DNA from: Streptomyces sp. ALI-76-A
GTDB lineage: Bacteria > Actinomycetota > Actinomycetes > Streptomycetales > Streptomycetaceae
Direction of reading: 5' to 3'
Length of the DNA stretch: 64,000 nucleotides
Assembly: GCF_030287445.1 (NCBI RefSeq)
Contig: NZ_JASVWB010000004.1
Span: forward strand, 620,001 to 684,000
Shown here: positions 10,005 to 23,100 of the stretch, piece after piece
How the letters are laid out: every line of letters starts with the position of its first letter
Position numbering within the stretch: the stretch's first letter is position 1
Notes under the pieces: model-generated
Seen by the model: only the letters and a program-made list of their open reading frames with translations
Databases searched by the model: none
What the model was told of the DNA's origin: nothing
Translations under genes and position numbers: made by a program

Positions 10005-13000
10005 GTGAGCTCCGTGAGCGACGACAGGCTTCGCGACTTCCTGACCCGAGTCTCCAGTGACCTGCGGCGCACCCGCGCCCGGCTGCGCCAGGTCGAGGCC
10101 AAGGCAACGGAACCCATCGCCGTGGTCTCCATGAGCTGCCGCTACCCCGGCGGAGTACGCACGCCCGAAGACCTGTGGCACCTCGTCGACACCGGCACGG
10201 ACGGCATCTCCCGCTTCCCCGACGACCGGGGCTGGGACCTGGACGCCCTCTACCACCCCGACCCCGCCCATCCCGGGACCTGCTACACGCGGGAAGGGGG
10301 ATTCCTGCACGACGCAGCCGACTTCGACCCGGCCTTCTTCGGCATGTCCCCCCGCGAGGCGCTGGCCACCGACCCGCAACAGCGGCTGCTGCTCGAACTG
10401 ACCTGGGAGGCACTCGAACGCGCCGGTCTGCGTCCGTCGGGCCTGCGCGGCAGCGCCACCGGGGTGTTCGCAGGCGTCATGTACAACGACTACGCCACCC
10501 GCTTCCCCGAGCCGCCCGCCGGGGTCGAGGGCCACCTCGGCAACGGCAGCGCGGCCAGCATCGCCTCCGGCCGCATCTCCTACACGTTCGGCTTCGAGGG
10601 CCCGGCCCTGACCGTCGACACCGCCTGCTCGTCCTCGCTCGTCGCCCTGCACCTGGCCGTGCAGGCCCTGCGGGCGGAGGAATGCGACCTCGCCCTGGCC
10701 GGCGGCGTCGCCGTCATGTCCACCCCCGTCACCTTCCTGGAGTTCAGCCGGCAGCGCGGGCTCGCGCCGGACGGGCGCTGCAAGTCCTTCGCCGACGCGA
10801 CCGACGGCACCGGCTGGGGCGAAGGCGCCGGCCTGGTCCTGCTCGAGCGGCTCTCCGACGCCCGCCGCAACGGCCACCAGGTGCTCGCCCTCATCCGCGG
10901 CTCGGCCGTCAACCAGGACGGCGCGAGCAGCGGCCTCACCGCCCCCAACGGCCCAGCACAGCAACGCGTCATCCGCGCGGCGCTGGCCTCCGCCGACCTC
11001 ACTCCGGCCGACGTCGACGCCGTCGAGGCACACGGCACCGGCACCACCCTGGGCGACCCCATCGAGGCACAGGCCCTGCTCGCCACCTACGGCCAGAACC
11101 GCCCCGCGGACCGGCCCCTGTGGCTGGGCTCCCTCAAGTCGAACATCGGCCACACCCAGGCCGCGGCCGGCGTCGGCGGCGTCATCAAGATGATCCAGGC
11201 CCTGCGCCACGAGCGTCTGCCGCGCACCCTGCACGTCGACACCCCCACCACCAGGGTCGACTGGACGGAGGGCGACGTACGCCTGCTCACCGAACCGGTC
11301 GCCTGGCCACGGGCCGAACGGCCGCGCCGTAGCGGCGTGTCCGCGTTCGGCGTCTCGGGCACCAACGCCCACGTCATCCTGGAGGAGGCCCCGCCCGCCG
11401 TGCCGGACGGCGCCATCGCCACCGCGGCGGACGGCGACACGGCCAGCGGCCGGTCCGCGGACCGGATGTCGCCGGTGCTGCCGTGGATCATCTCCGCGCG
11501 CACCACCGAGTCCCTCAAGGCGCAGGCCCACGCCCTCCTTGACCACCTCCGAACCCACCCCGACACGGACGACCCGGCCGTCGCCCACACCCTGGCCACC
11601 GCACGCACTCACTTCGAGCACCGCGCCGTCGTGCTCGGTACCGGCAGGGATGCCCTCCTCGCCGGTCTGCGTGGCCTCAGCACCGGCGAATCCGCTGCGG
11701 ACACGGTGACCGGTACCGCACGCCGCGGCGGCAAGGTCGCCTTCCTGTTCTCGGGTCAGGGTGCGCAGCGTGCGGGTATGGGGCGGGTGTTGTATGAGGC
11801 GTTCCCGGTGTTCGCTGAGGTGTTCGATGCGGTGTGTGCCCATGTCGGTGTGGAGCTGAGGGATGTCGTCTTCGGTGAGGACGGGGGGCGGTTGGGGCGT
11901 ACGGAGTGGACGCAGCCGGCGTTGTTCGCGGTGGAGGTGGCGCTGTTTCGGCTGCTCGAATCGTTCGGGGTGCGTGCGGACTTCGTAGCCGGGCATTCCG
12001 TCGGTGAGATCGCGGCCGCGCATGTGGCGGGTGTGTTGTCGTTGGAGGATGCCTGCACGCTGGTGGTGGCGCGGGGGCGGCTGATGCGGCGACTTCCGTC
12101 GGGCGGGGTGATGGTGGCGGTGGAGGCTGCCGAGGACGAGGTCCTTCCGTTGCTGGAGGGCCGTCGTGGGGTGTCGGTGGCGGCGGTCAACGGTCCTCGG
12201 GCCGTGGTGATCGCGGGCGCGGAGGCGTCCGTATGCGATGTCGCCGAGGCACTCCAGGCGCGGGGCCGCCGTACGTCTCGTCTGCGGGTCTCGCATGCTT
12301 TCCACTCGCCGCTGATGGAGCCGATGCTGGCGGACTTCCGTCGGGTCGCCGAAGGCGTCACCTACGCCACTCCCTCGGTCCCGGTCGTCTCCAACGTCAC
12401 CGGAAAGCTCGCGGCGGACGGCGAGTTGGGCACCGCTGAGTACTGGGTCCGTCATGTCCGTGAGGCGGTCCGGTTCGCCGACGGGATCGCCACCCTCGCG
12501 GCGGAAGGCGTCACCCGCTTCGTGGAGGTGGGTCCGGACAGCACCCTGAGCGCATTGGCCCAGAACTGCCTGCCGGACACCGACGAGCTGTTGTTCGTCC
12601 CCACGCTCCGCAAAGACCACGACGAGGCAAACGCCGCCGTCTCCGCGCTCGCCTCCCTGCACACGACGGGACTGACCGTCGACTGGAACGCCCTGCTGCC
12701 TGGACCCCACCGGCTCGTCGAACTGCCCACCTACGCCTTCGAGCGACACCGTTACTGGCTCGACCCGGTGGCCGATCACCGGGGCCCCGGTGGCGGCCAC
12801 CCCCTGCTGTCCACCGGCACCGACCTCGCCGACTCGACCACCGTCATGGCGACCGGCCGCATCTCCCGGCGCGTCCAGCCGTGGCTCGCCGACCTCGCCA
12901 CCGGCGGCGGCAGCCTCGTACCAGGATCCGTCCTCACCGACCTCGCCCTGCACGCGGGGCGTGCCCTCGGTGCCCACCGCCTCGACGAGTTGCACATCGA

Positions 13001-16000
13001 CGTGCCGTTGCCGCTCCCGGCCGACGGCGAGACCGAAGTGCAGACCGTCACCGAGGCGGGCGACGGCGAGGATCTCTGGAGCTTCGCGCTCTACGCGCGG
13101 CCCCTCGACACCGACACCGACGGCGACACCGACGCCGACCGGACCGACGAACTCCGGCCCTGGACGCGGCATGCCCACGGCACGCTGATCCGTGCCCGGA
13201 ACGACGAGCCGGCCACCGGTGCCGCCGAGGCGGAGGAGGCCTGGCCGCCCCCCGGCGCGATTCCGGTCGACCCCGAGGAACTGTACGACGCCCTCGACGC
13301 GACGGACGGCAAGCATCCGGCTCCGCGCTCCCTCAAGGCCGTCTGGCGCCTGGGCGACGAGATCCACGCCGAGGTCGCTCTCGACGACAACCAGGAGGCG
13401 GACGCCGCGCGGTTCGCCGTACACCCCGCCCTCCTGGACGGCGCGATGGTCGCGCTCACCGCGCTCGGCCATCCCGCCCCCCGGCTGCTCACCTGGTCAG
13501 GCCTCACCCTGCACGCACGCGCCGCCACGTCGGTCCGCGTCCACATCGCTCCGACGTCCGGCACCGGGGCAGCGCTCCGGCTGCTGGACGGCAGCGGCGC
13601 TCCCGTACTGACCGCGCGGGCCGTCTCGGTCACCCCCCACCACCTCGTGGACCACCTTCCGGCGGGTGCCCTGGGCCGCGCCGCTGACCTCTACACCGTC
13701 ACCTGGGCCCCCGCCGGGCCCGCGTCCCTGCCGGAACCGTCCTCGACGACCGTCCTCACCGGCCCCGACGCCATACTCGAAGACGTCTCCGACACCCCGT
13801 ACGGCGAACTGGTCGCCGTCCCATGGGACCCGGCCGACCCCCACGCCGACGCCGACTCCCACGCCGTCACAGCACTCGACGTGCACACGTCCACCGCGCA
13901 CGCGCTGGCCCTGCTCCAGCGCTGGCTGACCGATCCCCGCGCGGCGCGGTCGCGCCTGCTCGTCGTCACCCGGCGGGCGGTGGCCGTGACCGGCGACGAG
14001 GCCGTCACCGACCTCGCGGCCGCCGCGGTCCGCGGGCTCGTCAAGTCGGCCCAGTCCGAGAACCCGGGCCGCTTCCTGCTCCTCGACACCGACGCCACCC
14101 CCTCCCACGACGAGATCTCCCTCGCCGCCCGCCTCGACGAGGACGACCTCGCACTCCGCGAGGGCCGCGTCCTCGTTCCCTCCCTCACCCGGGTGGACGG
14201 CCCGCCGCAGACACCGGCCCACGCGCGCGCGCAGACCGCACCGCCCACCGGTGATGCCGCCATGACCTTCGACCCGGACCGCACCGTCCTCGTCACCGGC
14301 GGCACCGGAACCGTCGGCGCGGCCACGGTCCGCCATCTCGTCGCCCGCCACGGAGTCCGGCACCTCCTGCTGGTGACGCGCCGCGGAACGGACGCTCCCG
14401 GAGCCGCCGAGCTGATCGCCGAACTGGCCGCCCACGGAGCCCGGACCACCGTCGTGCGCTGTGACGCCGCCGACCGCGACGCCCTGGCCGAAGTCATCCG
14501 CGCGATCCCGGAGGACCACCCGCTCGGCGCCGTGATCCACGCCGCCGGCGTCCTCGACGACGGCGTCATCACCTCCCTCACCCCGGCCCGGCTCTCCACC
14601 GTGCTGCGCCCCAAGGTCGACGCCGCGTGCAACCTGCGCGAACTCACCAAGAACCACCCGCTGTCGGCGTTCGTGATGTTCTCCTCGGCCGCCGCCACCC
14701 TGGCGGGCCCCGGCCAGGGCAACTACGTGGCCGCGAACAGCTTCCTCGACGGCCTCGCCTCCGCCCTGCGCGCCGAGGGCCGCCCCGTGCTGTCCATCGC
14801 CTGGGGACTGTGGGAGGCCGACAGCGCCATGACCCGGGCTCTGGCCGACACCACCCACCACAGGGCCGCGCGCAACGGCATCACCGCCCTGTCCAGCGAG
14901 GACGCCCTCGCCCTCTTCGACCGGGCCCTGGCCCATACCGGCGGCACCCCCGTCCCGCTGCGCGTGGACCGTACCGTCCTGCGTCGCGCCGGAGACCGGC
15001 TCCCGCCCCTGCTCCGCTCCCTGGCGGGCCCGCCGGCCCTGCGTACGGCAGCCGCGCCCGGTCCCGGAGCCCCGGCATCCAAGGGCTACGCGCACCTGCC
15101 GGAACCGAGGCGCCGCGACGCCGTGACCGATCTCGTGCGCGGCACCCTGGCCACCGTGCTCGGGCACACGCCGGGCACGCCGATCGGCCTCGACCTGCCG
15201 TTCACCCAGCTGGGGCTGGACTCCCTGACCTCCCTGGAACTGCGCAACACCCTCAGCCGGCGGACCGGTCTGCCGCTGCCGGCCACCCTGGCCTTCGACT
15301 GCCCCACGCCCCGAGCGGTCGTGGACCACCTGCTGACCGCGCTCAGCCCGCGGGTGGAGGAGAACGTCCCCTCGCCCTCCCCGGCGCCGCACGGCGGCAG
15401 CACCCCACCGCCCGACGACCCGATCGTCATCGTCGGGACGGGCTGCCGCTTCCCCGGCGGTGTGGAGAGCCCCGAACAGCTCTGGGACGTACTCCTGCGC
15501 GGTGAGGACACCATCGGAGCGTTCCCCGCCGACCGCGGCTGGTCCGAAGTGGACATGCCCGGCAGCCCGGACCCCGACTACGTCCGCCTGGGCGGCTTCC
15601 TCGACGATGTCGCCGGATTCGACGCGGAGTTCTTCGGCGTCTCCCCGCGTGAGGCACTGGCGATGGATCCGCAGCAGCGGTTGCTGCTGGAGACGTCGTG
15701 GGAGGCGGTGGAGCGGGCGGGCATCGACCCGCGGTCGCTGCGCGGCACCCGGGTGGGCGTGTTCACGGGCACCAACGGCCAGGATTACCCAACCCTGTTG
15801 AGTATGGCGGAGGGTGACTTCGGCGGATACATCGGCACCGGCAACGCGGCCAGCGTCATGGCCGGTCGTCTGGCCTACGTCCTGGGCCTGGAAGGCCCGG
15901 CGGTGACCGTGGACACGGCCTGCTCCTCCTCGCTCGTCGCCCTGCACTGGGCGATGCGCTCCCTGAACTCGGGCGAGTGCGCGATGGCCCTGGTCGCCGG

Positions 16001-19000
16001 TGTGACGGTGATGTCGACGCCGGGCGCGTTCGTGGAGTTCGGCCGTCAGGGTGGTCTGGCGGGAGATGGCCGGTGCAAGGCGTTCGCGGAGGGTGCGGAC
16101 GGTACGGGGTGGGGTGAGGGTGTCGGTGTGCTGCTGGTGGAGCGGCTCTCGGACGCCCAGGCCAGGGGCCACCGGGTGTTGGCGGTGGTGCGTGGGTCGG
16201 CGGTCAATCAGGACGGTGCGTCGAACGGGTTGACGGCGCCGAACGGTCCGTCGCAGCAGCGGGTGATTCGTGCGGCGTTGGCGAGTGCGGGCCTGTCGGC
16301 GGCTGATGTCGATGTGGTGGAGGCGCATGGTACGGGTACCAGGCTGGGTGATCCGATCGAGGCGCAGGCGCTGCTGGCGACCTACGGGCAGGATCGTGAA
16401 CACCCTTTGTGGGTGGGGTCGGTGAAGTCGAATCTGGGTCATACGCAGGCGGCGGCGGGTGTGGCCGGTGTGATCAAGATGGTGGAGGCGTTGCGGCGTG
16501 GTGTGCTGCCGGCGACGCTGCACGTGGACCAGCCGTCCTCCCGGGTGGACTGGACGACGGGCAAGGTAAGGCTTCTTACCGATTGTCAGGAGTGGCCGTC
16601 CGTCGACCGGCCCCGTCGGGCGGGAGTTTCCTCCTTCGGCTTCAGCGGCACCAACGCCCACGTCATCCTCGAACAGGCCCCCCAAGAGCCGACCGGTCGA
16701 CCGGCCGAGGCCGACGCCCTGCCGATGACCCCCTGGATCGTCTCGGGCGAGGGCCCCGACGCCCTTCGCGCTCAGGCCGCCCGCCTGCTCGCATACGTCC
16801 AGACCACCCCGGAGATCGATCCCGGCGCCGTGGCCGCCGCGCTCGCGACCCGTCGCACCGCCTTCACGAACCGCGCCGTGATCCGGGGCCGTGACCGTGA
16901 CGCACTCACGGCAGGGCTTCAGGCACTCACCGAGGACCGGACCGTTCCCCACGTCACGGTCGGCACTGTCGGCCAGGGCCGTACGGCGTTCTTGTTCTCG
17001 GGTCAGGGTGCGCAGCGTGCGGGTATGGGGCGGGAGTTGTATGAGGCGTTCCCGGTGTTCGCTGAGGTGTTCGATGCGGTGTGCGCCCATGTCGGTGTGG
17101 AGCTGAGGGGTGTCGTCTTCGGTGATGAGGCTGAGCGGTTGGGGCGTACGGAGTGGACGCAGCCGGCGTTGTTCGCGGTGGAGGTGGCGCTGTTTCGGCT
17201 GCTCGAATCGTTCGGGGTGCGTGCGGACTTCGTAGCCGGGCATTCCGTCGGTGAGATCGCGGCCGCGCATGTGGCGGGTGTGTTGTCGTTGGAGGATGCC
17301 TGCACGCTGGTGGTGGCGCGGGGGCGGCTGATGCGGCGACTTCCGTCGGGCGGGGTGATGGTGGCGGTGGAGGCTGCCGAGGACGAGGTCCTTCCGTTGC
17401 TGGAGGGCCGTCGTGGGGTGTCGGTGGCGGCGGTCAACGGTCCCCGGGCCGTGGTGATCGCGGGTGCTGAGGCGTCCGTATGCGATGTCGCCGAGGCACT
17501 CCAGGCGCGGGGCCGCCGTACGTCCCGTCTCGGCGTCTCGCATGCTTTCCACTCGCCGCTGATGGAGCCGATGCTGGCGGACTTCCGTCGGGTCGCCGAA
17601 GGCGTCACCTACGCCACTCCCTCGATCCCGGTCGTCTCCAACGTCACCGGAAAGCTCGCGGCGGACGGCGAGTTGGGCACCGCCGAGTACTGGGTCCGTC
17701 ACGTCCGTGAGGCCGTCCGGTTCGCCGACGGGATCGCCACCCTCGCGGAGCAAGGCGTCACCCGGTTCGTCGAACTCGGCCCCGACGCCACCCTCACCGC
17801 GCTGGCCTCCCACTGCCTGCCGGACACCGACGGGCTGCTGTTCGTCCCCACCCTGCGCAAGCACCGCGACGAGGTGGACACCGTCCTGGAGGGGGTCGCC
17901 GCCGGTCACACGACGGGCATGGCGGTCGACTGGGCGTCGGTCATCGGCTCCCGCGACACGGCAGGGGTGGAACTCCCGACCTACGCCTTCCGGCACGAGC
18001 GCTTCTGGCCGCAGACGAAGCGGGCGCGGACGACGGAGCAGGCCGAGGGCAGCGGGAACCTCGGTGGTGCCGACTTCTGGGACATGACGGACCCCGCGGA
18101 CTCCCTCGAACTGGCGGAGTCTCTCGGCATCGGTGCGGAGGTCGTCGAGGAGATCGTGTCGGGTCTCGCCGCCCAGCGGCGCGAGCGGGCTCTGCGCGCC
18201 GAGGAGGACGGCTGGCGATACCGCGTCACCTGGGAGCCGGTCGGTCTGCCCTCGGCGGCCGTCGGGACAGGGCGATGGCTGGTGCTTCACCCGGAGAGCG
18301 GATCGGCGGGGCTCGGCACCGTCACCGAGGCACTGCCCGGCTGTCTGCCCTTCGCCGTCCCCGCGAACAGCGACCGGGTCTCCCTGGCCCGCGCGCTCGT
18401 CACGGCGGTCCGCGGTACCGCCGTCGCCGGAGTGGTCGTTCTTCCCGGCTCGTTGGCCGAGGCCCTCACGGCCGTTCAGGCGCTCGGCGACATCGGGACG
18501 ACGAGTCCCGTGTGGTGTGTCACCACGGGAGCCGTGACCACCGGGTCGCCCGCGGAGGCCCCGGTGAGCCCCGAACAGGCCGCCGTCTGGGGGTTCGGCC
18601 GGGTGGCGGCCCTGGAATTCCCCGACCGATGGGGCGGACTGATCGACCTGCCGCCGACGACCGACGCGCGGACAGCCGGCCTGCTCGCCGCGGCGATCAC
18701 CTCTCCGGACGAGGACCAGCTCGCCCTGAGAGCCAACGGTGCCTTCGCGCGTCGCCTGCGGGAGCATCCGGCCGCCCGGAGTGCCGCGACCGGCTGGAAG
18801 CCGCCGCAGCGCGTGCTTGTCACCGGCGGCACCGGAGCCCTCGGCGGACACCTGGCCCGCTGGCTCGCCGAGCGGGGTGCGCGCGAGATCGTGCTCACCA
18901 GCCGGCGCGGCCCGGACTCCCCGAACGCCGGTCGTCTGGTGGAGGAGATACGTGCCGCCGGAGCGGAACAGGTGCATCTCGAACGATGTGACGTGGCCGA

Positions 19001-20150
19001 CCGCGACGCGGTCGCCGCGTTGCTCGCACGGCACCGGGTCGACGCCGTCTTCCACGTCGCCGGTGTGCCCGACACCATGCCCATCGACGATGTCGACGAC
19101 GCCCACCTGGCCGACGTGTGGTCCGCGAAGGCCCGGGGTGCCCTGTACCTGGACGAGCTGACGCGAGGGTGGGGGCTGGAGGCGTTCGTGGTGTTCTCGT
19201 CCATCGCCGGTGTGTGGGGCAGCGGACGGCAGGGGGTGTACGCGGCGGCGAACGCGTGCGCTGACGCGGTGGTGGAAGCGCGTCGTGCGCGGGGCGAGGC
19301 GGGTCTGTCGGTGGCCTGGGGCCCGTGGTCGGGCGGGGGGATGGTGTCGAGTGTGGGTGCGCGGGAGTTGGAGCGTCGTGGGCTGCGGGTGATGGAGCCG
19401 GCCCGGGCCCTGAGGGGTCTGGGGCGTGCGCTGGCTGCGGGGGACGGCACCGTGGTGGTCGCGGACGTGGAGTGGGAGCGGTTCGCTCCCGCGTTCACCG
19501 GCCGTCGGCCCAGCCCGCTGCTGACCACCCTCCGCACCCGCAGCTCCGCCGGAAGCGAAGGCACGCCAAGGAGCGGGACGGACGGCCCGTCGGCCCGTGC
19601 GGCCGAGAGCGCGCGTGACCGCCTGGTGCGGCGCCTGGCAGGCCGGCCCGAGACGGAACGGCGCCGGGCCCTGCGTGAGCTCGTACAGGAACGGGCGACA
19701 CTGGTCCTCGGCCGGTCGGCCGACCGTGCCGTCCACGTCGACCGGCCCTTCAGGGACGTCGGGTTCGACTCCCTCACCGCGGTCGAACTCCGTAACGCGC
19801 TGAGCACCGAGACGGGCCTGCGGCTGCCGCCGTCCCTCGTCTTCGACCACCCGACCCCGCGTGACCTCGCCGATCACCTCCATGACGAACTCTTCGCGGA
19901 ATCCACCTCGGCCGGCGGTCCGCGCCCGGCAGCGGCGGAGCCGGACGAGGCCCGCCTCCGTGACCTCCTCGCGGCCATCCCCTACGCCACCTGGCAGCAG
20001 AGCGGTCTGCTCACGAAGGTGCTCGCCCTGGCCGAAACCGTGGACCGCGCGGCAGGCACACCGCCACAGGACGGCGCCGACGCCGAAGCCATCGGCGCCA
20101 TGGACGTCGACGCCCTCGTCCAACTGGCCCTCGGTGACACCTCGCCCTGA
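10005..20150 (+). CDS. Type I modular PKS 1: two extension modules, KS-AT-DH*-KR-ACP / KS-AT-KR-ACP
   Basis: The 3381-residue PKS starts at the GTG at 10005 (AGGGAG upstream). Residues 1-35 are a coiled-coil docking segment, so an upstream PKS must feed it. Module 1: KS about 36-463 (TACSSS), AT about 577-880 (GHSVG, HAFH: malonyl type), DH about 929-1212, KR about 1424-1656, ACP about 1702-1779 (GLDSL). The DH is probably dead: the HxxxGxxxxP motif reads [10 protein letters not shown], with Leu for His. KR1 has the LDD motif (B type) and an intact Tyr. Module 2: KS about 1805-2226, AT about 2326-2629 (HAFH), KR catalytic part about 2933-3146 with GVWGSG and no LDD (A type), ACP about 3206-3296 (GFDSL). 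Residues about 3310-3381 form a C-terminal docking tail that should pair with PKS 2. Each module should add a malonate unit and leave a hydroxyl. Confidence 0.95.
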   Translation: MSSVSDDRLRDFLTRVSSDLRRTRARLRQVEAKATEPIAVVSMSCRYPGGVRTPEDLWHLVDTGTDGISRFPDDRGWDLDALYHPDPAHPGTCYTREGGFLHDAADFDPAFFGMSPREALATDPQQRLLLELTWEALERAGLRPSGLRGSATGVFAGVMYNDYATRFPEPPAGVEGHLGNGSAASIASGRISYTFGFEGPALTVDTACSSSLVALHLAVQALRAEECDLALAGGVAVMSTPVTFLEFSRQRGLAPDGRCKSFADATDGTGWGEGAGLVLLERLSDARRNGHQVLALIRGSAVNQDGASSGLTAPNGPAQQRVIRAALASADLTPADVDAVEAHGTGTTLGDPIEAQALLATYGQNRPADRPLWLGSLKSNIGHTQAAAGVGGVIKMIQALRHERLPRTLHVDTPTTRVDWTEGDVRLLTEPVAWPRAERPRRSGVSAFGVSGTNAHVILEEAPPAVPDGAIATAADGDTASGRSADRMSPVLPWIISARTTESLKAQAHALLDHLRTHPDTDDPAVAHTLATARTHFEHRAVVLGTGRDALLAGLRGLSTGESAADTVTGTARRGGKVAFLFSGQGAQRAGMGRVLYEAFPVFAEVFDAVCAHVGVELRDVVFGEDGGRLGRTEWTQPALFAVEVALFRLLESFGVRADFVAGHSVGEIAAAHVAGVLSLEDACTLVVARGRLMRRLPSGGVMVAVEAAEDEVLPLLEGRRGVSVAAVNGPRAVVIAGAEASVCDVAEALQARGRRTSRLRVSHAFHSPLMEPMLADFRRVAEGVTYATPSVPVVSNVTGKLAADGELGTAEYWVRHVREAVRFADGIATLAAEGVTRFVEVGPDSTLSALAQNCLPDTDELLFVPTLRKDHDEANAAVSALASLHTTGLTVDWNALLPGPHRLVELPTYAFERHRYWLDPVADHRGPGGGHPLLSTGTDLADSTTVMATGRISRRVQPWLADLATGGGSLVPGSVLTDLALHAGRALGAHRLDELHIDVPLPLPADGETEVQTVTEAGDGEDLWSFALYARPLDTDTDGDTDADRTDELRPWTRHAHGTLIRARNDEPATGAAEAEEAWPPPGAIPVDPEELYDALDATDGKHPAPRSLKAVWRLGDEIHAEVALDDNQEADAARFAVHPALLDGAMVALTALGHPAPRLLTWSGLTLHARAATSVRVHIAPTSGTGAALRLLDGSGAPVLTARAVSVTPHHLVDHLPAGALGRAADLYTVTWAPAGPASLPEPSSTTVLTGPDAILEDVSDTPYGELVAVPWDPADPHADADSHAVTALDVHTSTAHALALLQRWLTDPRAARSRLLVVTRRAVAVTGDEAVTDLAAAAVRGLVKSAQSENPGRFLLLDTDATPSHDEISLAARLDEDDLALREGRVLVPSLTRVDGPPQTPAHARAQTAPPTGDAAMTFDPDRTVLVTGGTGTVGAATVRHLVARHGVRHLLLVTRRGTDAPGAAELIAELAAHGARTTVVRCDAADRDALAEVIRAIPEDHPLGAVIHAAGVLDDGVITSLTPARLSTVLRPKVDAACNLRELTKNHPLSAFVMFSSAAATLAGPGQGNYVAANSFLDGLASALRAEGRPVLSIAWGLWEADSAMTRALADTTHHRAARNGITALSSEDALALFDRALAHTGGTPVPLRVDRTVLRRAGDRLPPLLRSLAGPPALRTAAAPGPGAPASKGYAHLPEPRRRDAVTDLVRGTLATVLGHTPGTPIGLDLPFTQLGLDSLTSLELRNTLSRRTGLPLPATLAFDCPTPRAVVDHLLTALSPRVEENVPSPSPAPHGGSTPPPDDPIVIVGTGCRFPGGVESPEQLWDVLLRGEDTIGAFPADRGWSEVDMPGSPDPDYVRLGGFLDDVAGFDAEFFGVSPREALAMDPQQRLLLETSWEAVERAGIDPRSLRGTRVGVFTGTNGQDYPTLLSMAEGDFGGYIGTGNAASVMAGRLAYVLGLEGPAVTVDTACSSSLVALHWAMRSLNSGECAMALVAGVTVMSTPGAFVEFGRQGGLAGDGRCKAFAEGADGTGWGEGVGVLLVERLSDAQARGHRVLAVVRGSAVNQDGASNGLTAPNGPSQQRVIRAALASAGLSAADVDVVEAHGTGTRLGDPIEAQALLATYGQDREHPLWVGSVKSNLGHTQAAAGVAGVIKMVEALRRGVLPATLHVDQPSSRVDWTTGKVRLLTDCQEWPSVDRPRRAGVSSFGFSGTNAHVILEQAPQEPTGRPAEADALPMTPWIVSGEGPDALRAQAARLLAYVQTTPEIDPGAVAAALATRRTAFTNRAVIRGRDRDALTAGLQALTEDRTVPHVTVGTVGQGRTAFLFSGQGAQRAGMGRELYEAFPVFAEVFDAVCAHVGVELRGVVFGDEAERLGRTEWTQPALFAVEVALFRLLESFGVRADFVAGHSVGEIAAAHVAGVLSLEDACTLVVARGRLMRRLPSGGVMVAVEAAEDEVLPLLEGRRGVSVAAVNGPRAVVIAGAEASVCDVAEALQARGRRTSRLGVSHAFHSPLMEPMLADFRRVAEGVTYATPSIPVVSNVTGKLAADGELGTAEYWVRHVREAVRFADGIATLAEQGVTRFVELGPDATLTALASHCLPDTDGLLFVPTLRKHRDEVDTVLEGVAAGHTTGMAVDWASVIGSRDTAGVELPTYAFRHERFWPQTKRARTTEQAEGSGNLGGADFWDMTDPADSLELAESLGIGAEVVEEIVSGLAAQRRERALRAEEDGWRYRVTWEPVGLPSAAVGTGRWLVLHPESGSAGLGTVTEALPGCLPFAVPANSDRVSLARALVTAVRGTAVAGVVVLPGSLAEALTAVQALGDIGTTSPVWCVTTGAVTTGSPAEAPVSPEQAAVWGFGRVAALEFPDRWGGLIDLPPTTDARTAGLLAAAITSPDEDQLALRANGAFARRLREHPAARSAATGWKPPQRVLVTGGTGALGGHLARWLAERGAREIVLTSRRGPDSPNAGRLVEEIRAAGAEQVHLERCDVADRDAVAALLARHRVDAVFHVAGVPDTMPIDDVDDAHLADVWSAKARGALYLDELTRGWGLEAFVVFSSIAGVWGSGRQGVYAAANACADAVVEARRARGEAGLSVAWGPWSGGGMVSSVGARELERRGLRVMEPARALRGLGRALAAGDGTVVVADVEWERFAPAFTGRRPSPLLTTLRTRSSAGSEGTPRSGTDGPSARAAESARDRLVRRLAGRPETERRRALRELVQERATLVLGRSADRAVHVDRPFRDVGFDSLTAVELRNALSTETGLRLPPSLVFDHPTPRDLADHLHDELFAESTSAGGPRPAAAEPDEARLRDLLAAIPYATWQQSGLLTKVLALAETVDRAAGTPPQDGADAEAIGAMDVDALVQLALGDTSP

Positions 20151-23100
20151 GATCCCGCCGCCCCGTCCGGCGTGTCGTGCCGCCGTGCCGCATCCGGCCG
20201 GCGTGACGTCCGCCCCGTTCCCGTCCGCCCGAGTACGGATCACCCACCAGTGGAGATGAGCATGTCCACCTCCGAGGAGCGCGTCGTCGCCGCGCTGCGC
20301 GCGTCCCTGCTCGAGAACGAGCGTCTTCGCCGGCACAACGAGGAGCTCCTCCGGACGGCGAACGAACCGGTGGCCATCGTCGGCATGGCCTGCCGCTACC
20401 CGGGTGACGTCACCAGCCCGGAGGATCTGTGGCGGCTGGTCGACGCCGGCATCGACGCCATGACCCCGTTCCCCGCGGACCGGGGCTGGGACACCGAGGG
20501 CCACGCGCAGCCGGCCACCACGGACCACGGCGGCTTCGTCTCCACGGCAACCGACTTCGACGCCGGGTTCTTCGGCATCTCACCGCGCGAGGCGCTGGCG
20601 ATGGACCCGCAGCAGCGGCTCGTCCTGGAGACATCCTGGGAAGCGCTCGAACGCGCGGGCTTCACCGCCGCGTCCGTACGGGGAAGCCGCACCGGCGTGT
20701 TCATCGGCTCCAGCAACCAGAACTATGGCGCCGACAAGGGTGAGGAACTGCCCGAAGGCATCGAAGGACACCTCCTCACCGGCAACGCGGCCAGCGTGGT
20801 GTCGGGCCGGGTGTCCTACGTCCTTGGCCTGGAAGGCCCGGCGGTGACCGTGGACACGGCCTGCTCCTCCTCGCTCGTCGCCCTGCACCTGGCAGTCCAG
20901 TCCCTCAGGGCCGGGGAGTGCGACCTCGCGCTCGCGGGTGGTGTGACAGTGATGTCCACCCCCGATGTCTTCACCGAGTTCGGTCGTCAGGGTGGTCTGG
21001 CCGCGGATGGCCGGTGCAAGGCGTTCGCGGAGGGTGCGGACGGTACGGGGTGGGGTGAGGGTGTCGGTGTGCTGCTGGTGGAGCGGCTCTCGGACGCCCA
21101 GGCCAGGGGCCACCGGGTGTTGGCGGTGGTGCGTGGGTCGGCGGTCAATCAGGACGGTGCGTCGAACGGGTTGACGGCGCCGAACGGTCCGTCGCAGCAG
21201 CGGGTGATTCGTGCGGCGTTGGCGAGTGCGGGCCTGTCGGCGGCGGACGTCGATGTGGTGGAGGCGCATGGTACGGGTACCAGGCTGGGTGATCCGATCG
21301 AGGCGCAGGCGCTGCTGGCGACCTACGGGCAGGATCGTGAACACCCTTTGTGGGTGGGGTCGGTGAAGTCGAATCTGGGTCATACGCAGGCGGCGGCGGG
21401 TGTGGCCGGTGTGATCAAGATGGTGGAGGCGTTGCGGCGTGGTGTGCTGCCGGCGACGCTGCACGTGGACCAGCCGTCCTCCCGGGTCGACTGGACGACG
21501 GGCGACGTACGTCTCCTGACCGAGCGGCGAGCGTGGCCCGACCTGGATCGTCCCCGACGCGCCGCCGTCTCGGCCTTCGGAGTCAGCGGCACCAACGCCC
21601 ACGTCGTTCTGGAGCAGAGCGCCCCGGAGCGGGAACAGGAGCCGGTGCCTCCCGCGGCTGTGCCGAACCGTGAGCCGATCGTCTGGATGTTCTCCGGGCG
21701 CAGCGAGGAGGCACTGCGTGCTCAGGCGCGTTCCCTCCGGGCCTTCGCAACCCGGCCCCCGGACACACCTACGGCTGTCACCGGTCTCGCGCTCGCGACC
21801 ACCCGCACACACTTCGAGCACCGGGCCGTCGCGGTCGTGGAGGACCCCGCCCGTCTCGTGGACGCGCTGGCCGAATTCGGCGCCGGACAGATGCCGTCGG
21901 ACATCCTGTGCGGACAGGACCGGGGTGAGGCCCGCCAGGTCTTCTTGTTCTCGGGTCAGGGTGCGCAGCGTGCGGGTATGGGGCGGGAGTTGTGTGAGGC
22001 GTTCCCGGTGTTCGCTGAGGTGTTCGATGCGGTGTGTGCCCATGTCGGTGTGGAGCTGAGGGATGTCGTCTTCGGTGAGGACGGGGGGCGGTTGGGGCGT
22101 ACGGAGTGGACGCAGCCGGCGTTGTTCGCGGTGGAGGTGGCGCTGTTTCGGCTGCTCGAATCGTTCGGGGTGCGTGCGGACTTCGTAGCCGGGCATTCCG
22201 TCGGTGAGATCGCGGCCGCGCATGTGGCGGGTGTGTTGTCGTTGGAGGATGCCTGCACGCTGGTGGTGGCGCGGGGGCGGCTGATGCAGCGACTTCCGTC
22301 GGGCGGGGTGATGGTGGCGGTGGAGGCTGCCGAGGACGAGGTCCTTCCGTTGCTGGAGGGCCGTCGTGGGGTGTCGGTGGCGGCGGTCAACGGTCCCCGG
22401 GCCGTGGTGATCGCGGGCGCTGAGGCGTCCGTATGCGACGTCGCCGAGGCACTCCAGGCGCGGGGCCGCCGTACGTCCCGTCTCGGCGTCTCGCATGCTT
22501 TCCACTCGCCGCTGATGGAGCCGATGCTGGCGGACTTCCGTCGGGTCGCCGAAGGTGTCACCTACGCCACTCCCTCGATCCCGGTCGTCTCCAACGTCAC
22601 CGGAAAGCTCGCGGCGGACGGTGAGTTGGCCACCGCCGAGTACTGGGTCCGTCACGTCCGTGAGGCCGTCCGGTTCGCCGACGGGATCGCCACCCTCGCG
22701 GAGCAAGGCGTCACCCGCTTCGTGGAGGTGGGTCCGGACAGCACCCTCACCGCGCTGGCCTCCCACTGCCTGCCCCACGCGTCCGGTTCACTGTTCGTGC
22801 CGGTTCTGCGCAAGAACGACTCGGAACGGCTCGCAGTCCTGCGGGCAGCCGCACGCCTCCACGCCGACGGCGGTGAGGTCGACTGGAACGCGGTGCTGGG
22901 CGGCGACGGCGTACCCGTGGTGGATCTTCCCACCTACCCCTTCCAGCGCAGCCGATACTGGCTGGGACCGAACGAGTCCGCCAAGGGCGGCCCGGTCGGT
23001 CCCACCCGAGCCTCCACCGTCATCGACGCCGCCTTCTGGTCCGCCGTCGAGCGACACGACGTCACAGGTCTCGCCGCGGACCTCGACCTCACGCCGGACG

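Noticed and set aside
9786..13472. Minus-strand open frame of about 1230 codons at the start of PKS 1
   Set aside because: It is a shadow frame opposite the KS, AT and DH domains of PKS 1 and lacks a plausible protein composition.
13497..20528. Minus-strand open frame of more than 2300 codons opposite PKS 1
   Set aside because: It is an antisense shadow of a real PKS frame caused by strong third-position GC. Its translation is rich in Arg, Gly and His with no domain, and it crosses the PKS 1-PKS 2 boundary.
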